DNA of 47,067 nt from a virus, in the IMG/VR virus record IMGVR_UViG_3300046313_000338, positions 1 through 47,067 of that record; one strand, given 5' to 3'. This document shows, one piece after another, positions 7,586-16,142 of this stretch. The notes below the pieces were generated by a model. That model saw nothing but the letters and a program-made list of their open reading frames with translations. It did not search any database and was not told where the DNA came from. A program made the position numbers and the translations under genes. How positions within the stretch are numbered: position 1 is the first letter of the stretch; the number at the start of each line of letters is the position of its first letter.

Positions 7586-8440
7586 ATGGAAGATTACAAT
7601 GAAGACCTAACGGTCCTAGTCCAGTGTTTGGCCGCTACGTTTGGTACCGAAGTAGGTAGTGCTGTAAAAGACAAGTTTGACCAAGTGCTGGCACTTGGTG
7701 AAGTTGACATTAACGCCCTGCAAGCTCAGATCACAGCTCTGAACGCCCTGTTGGCTGCTAACACCTCTGGCGACACTTTGACTGCTCAGTCAATCTTGGC
7801 TCAGTTGGCTGCTCTGGATTCCCGTTTGGACGTTTTGGAAGGCTCTACCGCACTTGCTGACCTGCAATCTGCTGTAACCGTTATCCAGAATGCTCTGACC
7901 TCGGAAACTGCTGCTCGTGAAGCTGCTGACGCTGCTAACGCTGCTACTATCGCTTCTGCCGAAACCGCTATCGCCGCCTTGGCTGCACAAGTTGCAACCT
8001 TGGAAGCCGCTGGCCCAGGTACTTCCGGCTGTGACTGCGTTGCCATCAACGCTGCCATCGCTGAGCAAGCTACCGCCTTGGCAAACCTGCAAGCTTCTGA
8101 CGCTGCTCAAGCAACTCAAATCGCTGCTCTGCAGACTGCTGTTCAAGGTCTTTCGGTTAATACCGCAGCTATCACTGCTGCTACCGAAGCTGCTGCTGCT
8201 GCCCAAGCCGCTGCTGCTGCTGCCCAAGCTACCGCTTCTGCTGCCCAGTCCGCTGCTCAAGCTGCTGCTACTGCAGCAGCCGCTGCTCAGGCTGCTGCTG
8301 ACGGCGCTGCCGGTGCTGCTGGTGCTGCTGGTATCAGCATCCACACGCTGAAGCTGGAAATCAAGAACATCAACTGCGCTGCTGTCGGAGCTTCGTTCCG
8401 TAACGCTATGCGTGCTCAGATGTTTGCACCTGCCAACTAA
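7586..8440 (+). CDS. Alanine-rich coiled-coil fibre-like protein
   Basis: A 284-residue protein. ATG at 7586 is chosen because AAAGGAG (7574-7580) stands 5 bases before it; an upstream TTG at 7559 has no such site. Residues about 45-230 are Ala-rich heptads (QAQITALNALL, LAALDSRLDVLEG, AAQATQIAALQ), then near-pure Ala/Gln repeats, then a short collagen-like DGAAGAAGAAG stretch (about 240-252). The last about 30 residues (HTLKLEIKNINCAAVGASFR) form a small cap. The plan of N-terminal anchor, long trimeric coiled coil and C-terminal cap suits a slender virion fibre. It relies heavily on GCT alanine codons, unlike its neighbours. A perfect terminator follows. Confidence 0.65.
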   Translation: MEDYNEDLTVLVQCLAATFGTEVGSAVKDKFDQVLALGEVDINALQAQITALNALLAANTSGDTLTAQSILAQLAALDSRLDVLEGSTALADLQSAVTVIQNALTSETAAREAADAANAATIASAETAIAALAAQVATLEAAGPGTSGCDCVAINAAIAEQATALANLQASDAAQATQIAALQTAVQGLSVNTAAITAATEAAAAAQAAAAAAQATASAAQSAAQAAATAAAAAQAAADGAAGAAGAAGISIHTLKLEIKNINCAAVGASFRNAMRAQMFAPAN

Positions 8441-8450
8441 AGCGGACGAG

Positions 8451-8475
8451 GGTGGGGCCTAGGCCCCACCTTTTT
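8451..8475 (+). terminator. Intrinsic terminator after the fibre-like gene
   Basis: GGTGGGGC (8451-8458) pairs with GCCCCACC (8463-8470) around CTAG, and TTTTT follows at 8471-8475. The whole 20-base core is a perfect palindrome. The next start codon (8476) follows the T run directly. Confidence 0.85.
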
Positions 8476-8658
8476 ATGCAGACACCAGACTTCAAATACA
8501 TTGTGCTACGCAGAGCTGAAAGGCTTGAGGTATGCGCCACTTGTCCAGAAAAGAAGCAATCTTATGGGTTTGAAGTGTGTGGTTTGTGCAATTGCGTCTT
8601 GGCTGGGAAGGCTACTCTTCCGACCAACGGATGCCCCCTTAAAAAATGGAAAGAGTGA
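8476..8658 (+). CDS. Small Cys-rich, probably zinc-binding protein
   Basis: A 60-residue protein. ATG at 8476 is preferred over a GTG at 8452 because the latter lies inside the terminator stem. Cys pairs CATC, CGLCNC and a final CPLKKW fit the small phage proteins ending 'C-X-C-X-(L/F)-X-X-K...C-P-X-X-K-W' that probably bind one zinc. There is no good Shine-Dalgarno sequence before the ATG, so expression may be low or rely on read-through of the terminator. The molecular role is unknown. Confidence 0.65.
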   Translation: MQTPDFKYIVLRRAERLEVCATCPEKKQSYGFEVCGLCNCVLAGKATLPTNGCPLKKWKE

Positions 8659-8662
8659 CCCT

Positions 8663-11600
8663 ATGGCCAACTTCACGATAACCAGCGCACAGGTCATTAC
8701 TGAGCTGACAGGCAAAGCAGGTTCGGACTCGTACTTCATTAACGGTGGCTCGCTGGTCATTGACTGCGACTCCCGGTACGGCCCCAACCAATCCCCCACT
8801 TCAGGCCCCCTAGGCAACGTGCAGGTCTCGACAACCTTGGGAGGCCTCTTCAAACTTGACGGCTCTAAGGTTCGCCTAATCCCCTTTACCGGAGGGGCCG
8901 GCAATGTCCCCGCGCCGGGGTCTCAAATCAGCCAAGGCACAGCCACTGCAGAGTTGCTGTGCGTTATGTCCTCCAAGATGGGCGGCTCAACCTACACCGC
9001 AGGCATGCCCGGTACGGGGTGGCTGAAGGTTCGTGTCACTGCGGGCGCCTTCGCTGCAGGCAGGTTGGCGGGCATTGATGCTGTAGCCTCCTCACCGGAC
9101 GAGACCGGATGGATGGTAGTTGTCGGGGTTGAAGACAAATCCTTTGTAGTCCCACGGCTCGGCCAGATGGTGGTCGATGGTAGGTGGTTTTCCGTAGGCT
9201 CCACGTCAGGCCTGAGAGGCCAGAATCTGAATCTCCCCCACTTCTCCGCCGACAACTCCACGTTTTACCCTGGAGTAGAGGTTGAGACCGCACCCGGCTC
9301 AGGAATTTACGACTTTTGGGCCAATGTAGGGGTCAAGTTTAAGGGCTCTACCGTATCTACCGACTCTCGTAGTCGTTTTGTGCATATCAGCACCAACGGG
9401 GTAGTCACACTTGGCCGTGGGCTGGACAACGCCAACGCCGGACTCCTGCCGCCTGCAGGGTGTGCAGTGCGAATCCCCAACATCATCCTGCAGAACTGTG
9501 GCTCCAGCCGAAGCAACAACTCTGTGCATGACACACTGAACAGCCGCTACGAGGCATCTTTTGGGGGAGGCGGAACCTTGGCCCACTCCATCAGCACCGG
9601 TGCATGGTACTGGAACGTCGGGCAAGCTTGGAGTATGGACGCTACTGACCTGCACTCGTGCGACCAAGTTTGCATCAGCCGTATCACGCAGGCCCCAAAC
9701 CTTGACCGTATTCACGTAGGCTTGAGCACTCGCCCCAACTTCACGGCGGCCAGCGCCCTGCTGATTCAGCAGTGCCGAAATGGCGGTACCGTAGGCTCTG
9801 TCAGCGGTGTGCGAGCCGAGGGTACCAGCAACAGTGGCTACGCTGTAACCATGCAAAACCTGTACGGTGGGTGGGAAGTGGCTAAAGTTCGCGCAGTCTA
9901 CGCCAGCGACTGCACCGCCGTCAGCGGGTCACTATTTCTGAACACCAACGACGACCTGACTATCAGCAAGGCTGAAGTTGTCGGTAAGCGCCTGCTCAAG
10001 TATGCCTGCAAACGGGTCACGGTAGAGCACTTGGTCTATGCTGACAACGTGAAGGCCACCACCGGAACCTTGGCAGCCTGCTGCGCGGTAGAGGCGCTCA
10101 ACCAATCCATAGACTGCAGAGTGTTGCGTGTAGACAACTGGCCTGACGCACCGGTGACAGGCCCCTACAACGGAGTCGTGTACGCCAACACCACCGAGAA
10201 CCTAATAGTGCGCGGTGTAGGTAGCCAACAAACCCCATTCTCCGGCGGAGGCTTCACTGGCTCCCTGTTTGCCGACGGTGGCAACAACACCAAGCCTAAG
10301 TTTCAACGGTGCTGGTTGACCGGCCTGCGCTCAGGACTCAACCAAGGCAACGCCTCCACGACTGGGCTCGTGATGGAGAATTGCTACCACACTGACGCCA
10401 GCAAGACTCAAACAGTCTCACAGTCCGAGGCTACATCTCGCGGTAACCGCCACAACAGCGGCACACTCTCCACAAACTACACTGGCACCACAGGCACGGC
10501 GTTTATGGACGCGTTTACAGGCGACACGACAGCCCGAGTGTCGCTTGTGATGACCGAACCGCTGACCAGCGACGGCGTTATGCAGGTCTTGGCCGGCACA
10601 CCTAAGTTCAGCGGTACCGGGGCCATCGTGATGCAAAAAGGCGACATCGCTACGTGGACCATGCCCTATTTCGTGCTCGGCTGGACAAACCTCACAGCCA
10701 TGAATGTGAGCGCCGTGAACCTGACCCTGCACTCTGTGAGTTACGACATCGACAAGGGTGTAGGCTTCAGTGGTGTGTTCAGAGTGCTAAGCAACACAAA
10801 CCTGGCAGCAGAGGGCGGCCTCGACCCAGCCATAGGCTTCAAGTTGCGGGTGAAGGTTGAGTGTACCGCCTCGAACTACAGCAACGCACTCTCGAACATC
10901 ACCGTCACAGGTGTCACTTCGGTGACACTGCAGAACGCAGCCTTGTACCCAATGGACGTGCCGATGGCGACCATGCACATCGAAGGCCTCAAGTTTGGTA
11001 GCAACATCACGGTGACTTTGGACGGCGAGCAAGTATTCGCCGGGGCATGTGTTACGGCTACGGCTGACCTCACATACCGCCACCGGCCAAGTGCGACCAA
11101 TTGCACAGTAGTGGTGTCCAAGCCAGGCTACCACGAGGAAGTGCTAACCTTGGTAAACGCCCAGAGAATCTCCATCCCGGTGTGCCAGCAAGAGCTTGGC
11201 GCTCCAGTCGTCGTAGGCGGGCCTTCCAGCGAAGTTTCAGATATAGCCGCCGCCGTGCAGGCCATTCTGCTGGATGACTTCTCCGCTTTGGATGCTCGTC
11301 TGTCCAACCAAATGCACGACGCTTACGACCCCAACCAAGAGTGGTTCGTTATCACTAAAGACGGCCAACACCTCCTTGGCGTCACAACCCAGAACCCCTA
11401 CGTTATGGGGCTGCCAGAAGGGACAGGCATCGCAGAGTTCACCGGACAGATACCTGACTTAAACTTCAGTACATGGGACTTCGGTGCTGATATGTTCAGA
11501 AGCTCTCTCACTCCCCGCCTGAACTTCATATCTAGATTCACCATAGCGGAGTTGACCCTTATGCGGGCCAGCACTGACCCTGTAGTGAAGGATATTCTGG

Positions 11601-11719
11601 AACGCTTTGACGCAAAGAGCTACGTGAATCTTCAAGAGCAGCTTACAATCGACTCTGTGAACCACCTAGCGAGTTCCGGGCTGATTGCCCCAGAGCGAGC
11701 GTATGAGATACTTGCATAA
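8663..11719 (+). CDS. Large beta-rich virion protein, tailspike- or fibre-like
   Basis: A 1018-residue protein; ATG at 8663 follows an AAAGAG site, while the upstream in-frame start at 8501 lies within another gene. It is Gly/Ser/Thr/Asn rich. Near the N-terminus DSYFINGGSLVID matches in style DYFINGAACVSK of the next gene, so the two share an N-terminal beta module. The middle (about 250-650) has many short alternating strands (VRAVYASDCTAVSGSLFLN; VTMQNLYGGWEVAKVR) as in a right-handed beta-helix. The last about 160 residues are helical and probably a separate domain (SEVSDIAAAVQAILLDDF; LTLMRASTDPVVKDIL). A host-recognition appendage is likely; no catalytic residues were identified. Confidence 0.65.
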   Translation: MANFTITSAQVITELTGKAGSDSYFINGGSLVIDCDSRYGPNQSPTSGPLGNVQVSTTLGGLFKLDGSKVRLIPFTGGAGNVPAPGSQISQGTATAELLCVMSSKMGGSTYTAGMPGTGWLKVRVTAGAFAAGRLAGIDAVASSPDETGWMVVVGVEDKSFVVPRLGQMVVDGRWFSVGSTSGLRGQNLNLPHFSADNSTFYPGVEVETAPGSGIYDFWANVGVKFKGSTVSTDSRSRFVHISTNGVVTLGRGLDNANAGLLPPAGCAVRIPNIILQNCGSSRSNNSVHDTLNSRYEASFGGGGTLAHSISTGAWYWNVGQAWSMDATDLHSCDQVCISRITQAPNLDRIHVGLSTRPNFTAASALLIQQCRNGGTVGSVSGVRAEGTSNSGYAVTMQNLYGGWEVAKVRAVYASDCTAVSGSLFLNTNDDLTISKAEVVGKRLLKYACKRVTVEHLVYADNVKATTGTLAACCAVEALNQSIDCRVLRVDNWPDAPVTGPYNGVVYANTTENLIVRGVGSQQTPFSGGGFTGSLFADGGNNTKPKFQRCWLTGLRSGLNQGNASTTGLVMENCYHTDASKTQTVSQSEATSRGNRHNSGTLSTNYTGTTGTAFMDAFTGDTTARVSLVMTEPLTSDGVMQVLAGTPKFSGTGAIVMQKGDIATWTMPYFVLGWTNLTAMNVSAVNLTLHSVSYDIDKGVGFSGVFRVLSNTNLAAEGGLDPAIGFKLRVKVECTASNYSNALSNITVTGVTSVTLQNAALYPMDVPMATMHIEGLKFGSNITVTLDGEQVFAGACVTATADLTYRHRPSATNCTVVVSKPGYHEEVLTLVNAQRISIPVCQQELGAPVVVGGPSSEVSDIAAAVQAILLDDFSALDARLSNQMHDAYDPNQEWFVITKDGQHLLGVTTQNPYVMGLPEGTGIAEFTGQIPDLNFSTWDFGADMFRSSLTPRLNFISRFTIAELTLMRASTDPVVKDILERFDAKSYVNLQEQLTIDSVNHLASSGLIAPERAYEILA

Positions 11720-13509
11720 TGGCCGCCGCAGCATACACCACCGACCTCACTGTCCTATCCTTAGCTCAGACCACCACAGGTTGGTCTGAGCCGGGTACGT
11801 GGACTTCGGGTGGCCTGCCTGCGGCTGAGACCGATTACTTCATTAACGGCGCAGCCTGCGTATCCAAGACCTTCAACTCGGTAAGCCTTGGAGGTTTAGT
11901 CTACACTGCGGGCGCAGGTGTCACTATCCCTACCGACGGCGCGTTCCTTTGCTGGCAATATTTTGCCGCACCCAATGCGTTGAACACCTTGGCCAACGGA
12001 GGTATTCGGCTGATTGTGGGCAGCAGCACGGCTGCCTTCAAGTCATGGTTCTTGGGTGGAAGCAACACGTACCAGTACGGCGGCTGGCAAAACCTTGCTG
12101 TAGACCCTTCACTCACTGCCGACGCTACTGTGGGGACACCTACAGCGACCCTGCTCACCTTTGGCTGGGCCGCTAACAACAACAACGCTGTTGCCAAGGG
12201 TAACCCGTTTGCTGCCGGCGCTCTGCGGTACGGACGCTGCGAGTCTCGTATGAATGGGGGAGACCTTGCCAACGGTTACGCAACATTCGCAGGTTATGCA
12301 GCACAGAACGATGCGGTGGCCAACCGTTGGGGCCTGATTCAGGCTGTAGACGGGGGCTACCTTTGGCAGGGGTTGATGGTCCTGGGCCATACCTCTGCAG
12401 TGGACTTTCGTGATAGTAACACTCAGGTCTTGGTGGCCAATACTACAAAGGTCAGCAATAACTTCAACCGAATCGAGATTCGCAACGCCGCCAGTCGGGT
12501 AGACTGGACCGGCGCATCCTTTCTGGCCTTGGGCACAGTATCACTTGGACGCCTACAAGTAGTGGACAACGCCGTAGTTAATATTGACGCCTGCTCTTTT
12601 ACAGGCATGGATTCCTTTGCGTTTTTATCTGCCAGCACCTTGAGCGACTCTACGTTTCGGCGCTGCGGCATCGTGACACTGGGCGGTGCGGCCTTCGACG
12701 GTTGCACGTTTGACCGGGCCACGGGCACCACTGCGGTGACGGGCACCCCAGCCCAATGCGAGTTGGTCACCAACGCCAGTTTTGTGAGCGACGGCACAGG
12801 TTACGCCATGACTGTGACAGGCACGGCAGCCAATATGACGCTCACCAACGTGGGGTTTTCAGGCTACGCCTCTGTCAGCGGTTCTACAGGCAACGAGGCC
12901 ATATTTGTCAACATCGCCACAGGTTCCATGAATCTGACCATCACCGGCGGAGCAGTTCCAAGTGTTCGCACCGCAGGCGCTGTTGTTACGGTTATCTCCG
13001 GGGCCGTGAACGTGACGGTGACTGCTGTGACCGCTGACGGAGCAGCGGCTGCCTCGGCAAACGTACTTCTGAAAGCTGCAGCCGGCGGACCGTTCCCGTC
13101 AGGTGTGACTGTCACTATCGTCAACAGCGGCACTACTGCGACGGTCACGCACACAGGGCACGGCTTGGCTACAAACGACAAAATTGGTATCGAAGATGCC
13201 AGCCTTCCTGCCAACAATGGGGTCTTTGGTATCACTGTGACAGGGGCCAACAATTACACATATACTATGGCCAGCGCCCCCGGAAGCAGCCCGACTGGCA
13301 CCATCAAGGCTACCTTCGTTCTGCTCAAAGGGTTGACCAATGGGTCTGGTCAAATCAGTATGAGCCGAGTATTCCCTAGCAACCAACCAATCACTGGCTG
13401 GGTGCGAAAGTCCTCTACCCAGCCTTATTACAAGACTGGGCTCATTTCTGGCTCTGTGTCCAGTGCGTCAGGCGCTGCGTTCACTGGCCTACTTCTGACG
13501 GACCAATAA
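11719..13509 (+). CDS. Beta-helix-like virion surface protein
   Basis: A 596-residue protein starting on the last base of the preceding stop (TAATG). The N-terminus has the DYFING element shared with the preceding large protein. The body is Gly/Ala/Thr/Asn rich with repeating short strands (FAFLSASTLSDSTFRRCGIV; AAFDGCTFDRATGTTAV), typical of a parallel beta-helix. A segment at about 470-540 (ATVTHTGHGLATNDKIGI, NYTYTMASAPGSSPTGTI) resembles a small beta domain common in phage tail proteins. A role in attachment is inferred. Confidence 0.62.
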   Translation: MAAAAYTTDLTVLSLAQTTTGWSEPGTWTSGGLPAAETDYFINGAACVSKTFNSVSLGGLVYTAGAGVTIPTDGAFLCWQYFAAPNALNTLANGGIRLIVGSSTAAFKSWFLGGSNTYQYGGWQNLAVDPSLTADATVGTPTATLLTFGWAANNNNAVAKGNPFAAGALRYGRCESRMNGGDLANGYATFAGYAAQNDAVANRWGLIQAVDGGYLWQGLMVLGHTSAVDFRDSNTQVLVANTTKVSNNFNRIEIRNAASRVDWTGASFLALGTVSLGRLQVVDNAVVNIDACSFTGMDSFAFLSASTLSDSTFRRCGIVTLGGAAFDGCTFDRATGTTAVTGTPAQCELVTNASFVSDGTGYAMTVTGTAANMTLTNVGFSGYASVSGSTGNEAIFVNIATGSMNLTITGGAVPSVRTAGAVVTVISGAVNVTVTAVTADGAAAASANVLLKAAAGGPFPSGVTVTIVNSGTTATVTHTGHGLATNDKIGIEDASLPANNGVFGITVTGANNYTYTMASAPGSSPTGTIKATFVLLKGLTNGSGQISMSRVFPSNQPITGWVRKSSTQPYYKTGLISGSVSSASGAAFTGLLLTDQ

Positions 13510-13510
13510 C

Positions 13511-13609
13511 ATGGCAATATGGACTATGATCATGCTGTTCAACGGGGTTGCCCTGCTGCACCTGTGCGACCTGCTAAGCCGTCCTGATGAGGAAAAATTT
13601 TATGAGTGA
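13511..13609 (+). CDS. Very small membrane-like protein
   Basis: A 32-codon reading frame beginning MAIWTMIMLFNGVALLHLCD, a single hydrophobic helix followed by a charged tail (RPDEEKFYE). It starts one base after the previous stop and overlaps the next gene by 8 bases, filling the gap exactly. The Shine-Dalgarno sequence is weak, so translation probably depends on coupling. It could be a small membrane or structural peptide, or only a coupling device. Confidence 0.45.
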   Translation: MAIWTMIMLFNGVALLHLCDLLSRPDEEKFYE

Positions 13610-13799
13610 CCTGTACCAAAGAAACTTCGAGGCTGTAGCGCAGAAATTGCGGGAGATGGACTCTCGACTGTGTGACCAAGACGTGAAGATTCGCTCCTTG
13701 AGCGGTCAAGTGTCTGACCTGTCACTATCCCTACAAAACCTGCAACAGCAGGTAATGATAGCCCGTGCCATGGCTACAGGGCGAGGCCCTAGCACCTAA
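13602..13799 (+). CDS. Small coiled-coil protein
   Basis: A 65-residue protein with a clear heptad repeat over residues about 8-55 (KLREMDSRLCDQDVKIRSLS; SLSLQNLQQQV). ATG at 13602 is chosen because GAGGAA (13589-13594) precedes it at good spacing; an in-frame ATG at 13587 has none. It probably forms a trimer or dimer stalk or a small adaptor for the adjacent surface proteins. It is two bases from the next gene. Confidence 0.6.
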   Translation: MSDLYQRNFEAVAQKLREMDSRLCDQDVKIRSLSGQVSDLSLSLQNLQQQVMIARAMATGRGPST

Positions 13800-13801
13800 C
13801 C

Positions 13802-14404
13802 ATGGCCGTCAGCATCAACTACCTCACTAAAGTCATAAACGTCCCGAAACCGTTTATGACTTTAGTTACGCCTACTCTATACGAGTTGGACGTAAACGCC
13901 TTGAGGCTTGCACTCAAGGACCTTGAGGACGACCCTGACGGTATGTTTGCAGTAGATACTCACCGCCACAACACAGCGGTGAGTCTTTCCGGCGTTACGT
14001 ATGCCCGGATTTTTGAAGTGATAAATGGATACACAGTTGAGTTTGAGGATGGGCAGTACGCGGTCAAATGTGTAGGGGCCAACCACAACTTGGCAGACGT
14101 TAAAGTCCTGAACCAAGTCAGCCTGATTATCGGAAATTCCGCAGGCTTGGTGGAAGTCGGTACAGGCGGCAGCGGCTCGTCACCTACAGCAGCCCAAGTA
14201 GCTTCTGCTGTATGGTCTCAAGCACTTGAAGGCCTGACCGCCGAGGAGATGATGCGTATCATGCTCGCAGCCTTGGCTGGCAAGCGCCAAGGCTTAGGCA
14301 CACCGACAGAAGAGTACATGGCCCAAGACGGCCTGACTCCACGAGTGACCTTGGTAGCCGACACAGCAGGCAATGGAACCCCGGTCCTGAACGGGGCACC
14401 GTAA
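13802..14404 (+). CDS. Conserved phage structural protein
   Basis: A 200-residue protein. The N-terminal about 110 residues (LYELDVNALRLALKDLEDDP; HRHNTAVSLSGVTYARIFEV; FEDGQYAVKCVGANHNLADV) match a type of protein I know from several siphophages, where it lies in blocks of virion genes. The C-terminus (LTAEEMMRIMLAALAGKRQG) is helical and Gly rich, also a recurring phage element. Its exact place in the virion is not known to me. The next gene starts inside its stop codon (TAATG). Confidence 0.65.
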   Translation: MAVSINYLTKVINVPKPFMTLVTPTLYELDVNALRLALKDLEDDPDGMFAVDTHRHNTAVSLSGVTYARIFEVINGYTVEFEDGQYAVKCVGANHNLADVKVLNQVSLIIGNSAGLVEVGTGGSGSSPTAAQVASAVWSQALEGLTAEEMMRIMLAALAGKRQGLGTPTEEYMAQDGLTPRVTLVADTAGNGTPVLNGAP

Positions 14405-14796
14405 TGTTTAAGGGCTCGCTCTACAAGAGTGCCCTGTACGCCGGTCTGCTGTTCGGGGCCGTAATTGCCATCGAGCTTCCGAAGCCGGTAGCGGATTATC
14501 AGTTTCGGCCTGCAAAACTTGGGCAGAAAGTCACCCTCAAGGCCTACCACAAATTAGGCAGTACGGCGTATGACGCAAGACTCGCCGAGCTTTTAGCCAA
14601 AAGCGCAACCGTCCAAGTCGTTACAGGGGCGGAATTCACTGCCAACTTCGGGAAGCTTGGGGCTAATACCGCCTCCAAAGTTGCTCTCATTCCTGTAGAC
14701 TCACTACTTAAACGTGGCCGCTTGGCCGCTGAGGGCTATAAAGACATTTCTGATGAGGAATTGGTAGCCCTACTCATGGAGATACTTGATGTTTGA
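14404..14796 (+). CDS. Hypothetical protein with N-terminal hydrophobic helix
   Basis: A 130-residue protein starting within the preceding stop. Residues about 5-24 (SLYKSALYAGLLFGAVIAIE) are hydrophobic and could be a membrane helix. The rest is mixed alpha/beta ending in an acidic helix (DISDEELVALLMEILDV). It overlaps the protease gene by 8 bases. It closes the inserted block of surface genes. Function unknown. Confidence 0.55.
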   Translation: MFKGSLYKSALYAGLLFGAVIAIELPKPVADYQFRPAKLGQKVTLKAYHKLGSTAYDARLAELLAKSATVQVVTGAEFTANFGKLGANTASKVALIPVDSLLKRGRLAAEGYKDISDEELVALLMEILDV

Positions 14797-16129
14797 AAAC
14801 GTATGGTTAGGCACACAGACTTCTTACGAAGTCTTCGAGGCCGCTAAAAAAGAGCCCAAAGTTGACTCTTACGGTCTGCCTTCCATGGTGGACGTGCAAG
14901 ACGGTGTGGCCGTGATTACGATTCAGGGCAGCCTCGTCTCTGGCTCTTCCGGCTACATGCGCATGTTCGGTGTAGTAGGCTACGCTGACATTCAGGACGC
15001 TCTCCTGCAAGCGGTGTCGGACAAGTCGGCCAAGAGCATCCTGCTGAATATTGACTCGGGCGGCGGCGCAGTGGCAGGTGTCAACGACGCCGGCAAGCTA
15101 GTCGCTGAAGTGAACAAAGTGAAGCCTGTGGTGACCTACACCGGAGGCATGATGGCTTCCGCAGCCTTGTGGCTAGGCTCCAGCGCCAGCAAGATGTACG
15201 CCAGCGAGACAGCCATCACAGGCTCTCTCGGAGTTCTAATGGTACACGCCAGCCGGGCTCGTCAACTTGAGAATGACGGCATAAAGGTCACCGTGATTCG
15301 TGCCGGCAAGGACAAGGCCCTTATGAATCCTTACGAGGACTTGACCGACAAGGCCATGGAAGACGCCCAGTCCAAAGCAGACGCTCTGTATGACGTATTT
15401 CTGTCCCATGTGGCCGACAGCCGAGGCATGAGCCTGACAGCCGCTGACGCAGCATTCGGTCAAGGCCGCGAATTTGTAGGTAAGCAAGCGGTCAAAGCAG
15501 GCCTCATAGACGAGGTGGGCTCACTCACCGACGCCTTCATGTATGCCAAGTCCTTGCAATCTTCTGCCAATAAGCCCGCAGTTCGCACTAAGGGTGAGGC
15601 TACGGCTGAAGTACAGGACGATAATCAGGCGCAAGAAGGAGCAACTATGCCTAAACCGATTACCCCAGAATACTTAGCAGCACTGGCTGCAGGTATTGAC
15701 CTAGAAGCTGTCGCAGAACCTGCGGCAGTCGCCGCCGTTGAAGCCCCAGCACCTGTTGCCGTGGTGGAGCCGACTATTGAGAGCTTGCAAGCAGAACTCG
15801 CTTCTGCCAAAGTAGCGGCTGACGCTGCCGTGGCTGAGGCTTCGACTCTTAAAGCTCAAGTGGAAGCACTAGAAGCGTCTCAAGGTGGACTTCTGGCTTT
15901 TGCTCGCAACAGTATCAAGGCGATGAGCGTACCTCTGAACATTGAAGCCGCTGCAGTGGCTGACTCCGAAGTCTTGGCTGAGCACAGCCGAGTTAGCGAG
16001 TTGTTCAAATCCAAATTTAAGGTGGGTGGTGTTACCGCAGCCAAACCAGAAGATGCCCCGGCTAAACCCGTAGCAGCGCTGGTGAACCCATTGTTTGTGC
16101 ATGCGGTGAAATCTTCTCAATCAAAGTAA
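14789..16129 (+). CDS. Prohead protease, S49 (SppA/lambda C-like) fused to scaffold
   Basis: A 446-residue protein; ATG at 14789 is preferred to the TTG one codon earlier. Residues about 30-255 form an S49 serine peptidase: IDSGGG (88-93), nucleophile Ser124 in GGMMASAA, and general-base Lys174 in VIRAGKDKA, the Ser/Lys dyad of this family. The C-terminal about 160 residues are Ala/Pro/Glu rich coiled coil and are also made separately from an internal start at 15647. This copies the lambda C/Nu3 arrangement, in which the fused scaffold targets the protease into the prohead. It lies just before decoration and capsid genes. It cleaves scaffold and portal or capsid proteins during maturation. 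Confidence 0.88.
   Translation: MFENVWLGTQTSYEVFEAAKKEPKVDSYGLPSMVDVQDGVAVITIQGSLVSGSSGYMRMFGVVGYADIQDALLQAVSDKSAKSILLNIDSGGGAVAGVNDAGKLVAEVNKVKPVVTYTGGMMASAALWLGSSASKMYASETAITGSLGVLMVHASRARQLENDGIKVTVIRAGKDKALMNPYEDLTDKAMEDAQSKADALYDVFLSHVADSRGMSLTAADAAFGQGREFVGKQAVKAGLIDEVGSLTDAFMYAKSLQSSANKPAVRTKGEATAEVQDDNQAQEGATMPKPITPEYLAALAAGIDLEAVAEPAAVAAVEAPAPVAVVEPTIESLQAELASAKVAADAAVAEASTLKAQVEALEASQGGLLAFARNSIKAMSVPLNIEAAAVADSEVLAEHSRVSELFKSKFKVGGVTAAKPEDAPAKPVAALVNPLFVHAVKSSQSK
15647..16129 (+). CDS. Nested scaffold protein (lambda Nu3-like), in frame within the protease gene
   Basis: Internal in-frame ATG at 15647 (residue 287 of the protease) preceded by a strong Shine-Dalgarno sequence AAGAAGGAG (15633-15641) with 5-base spacing. 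The product has 160 residues: an Ala/Pro-rich start (MPKPITPEYLAALAAGIDLE), a coiled coil at about 50-80 (IESLQAELASAKVAADAAVA), and a basic C-terminus (RVSELFKSKFKVGG). A nested scaffold is established for lambda C/Nu3; here the evidence is the internal ribosome-binding site, the sequence type and gene order. Expression is not shown. Confidence 0.75.
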   Translation: MPKPITPEYLAALAAGIDLEAVAEPAAVAAVEAPAPVAVVEPTIESLQAELASAKVAADAAVAEASTLKAQVEALEASQGGLLAFARNSIKAMSVPLNIEAAAVADSEVLAEHSRVSELFKSKFKVGGVTAAKPEDAPAKPVAALVNPLFVHAVKSSQSK

Positions 16130-16142
16130 AGGAACCTGAATC

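Noticed and set aside
7790-8344. A Ser-rich minus-strand frame
   Set aside because: It is the complement of the alanine-rich fibre gene, where GCT/GCA repeats read as Ser codons on the other strand.
5204-14796. A diversity-generating retroelement acting on the surface genes
   Set aside because: No reverse transcriptase or template/variable repeat pair was seen.
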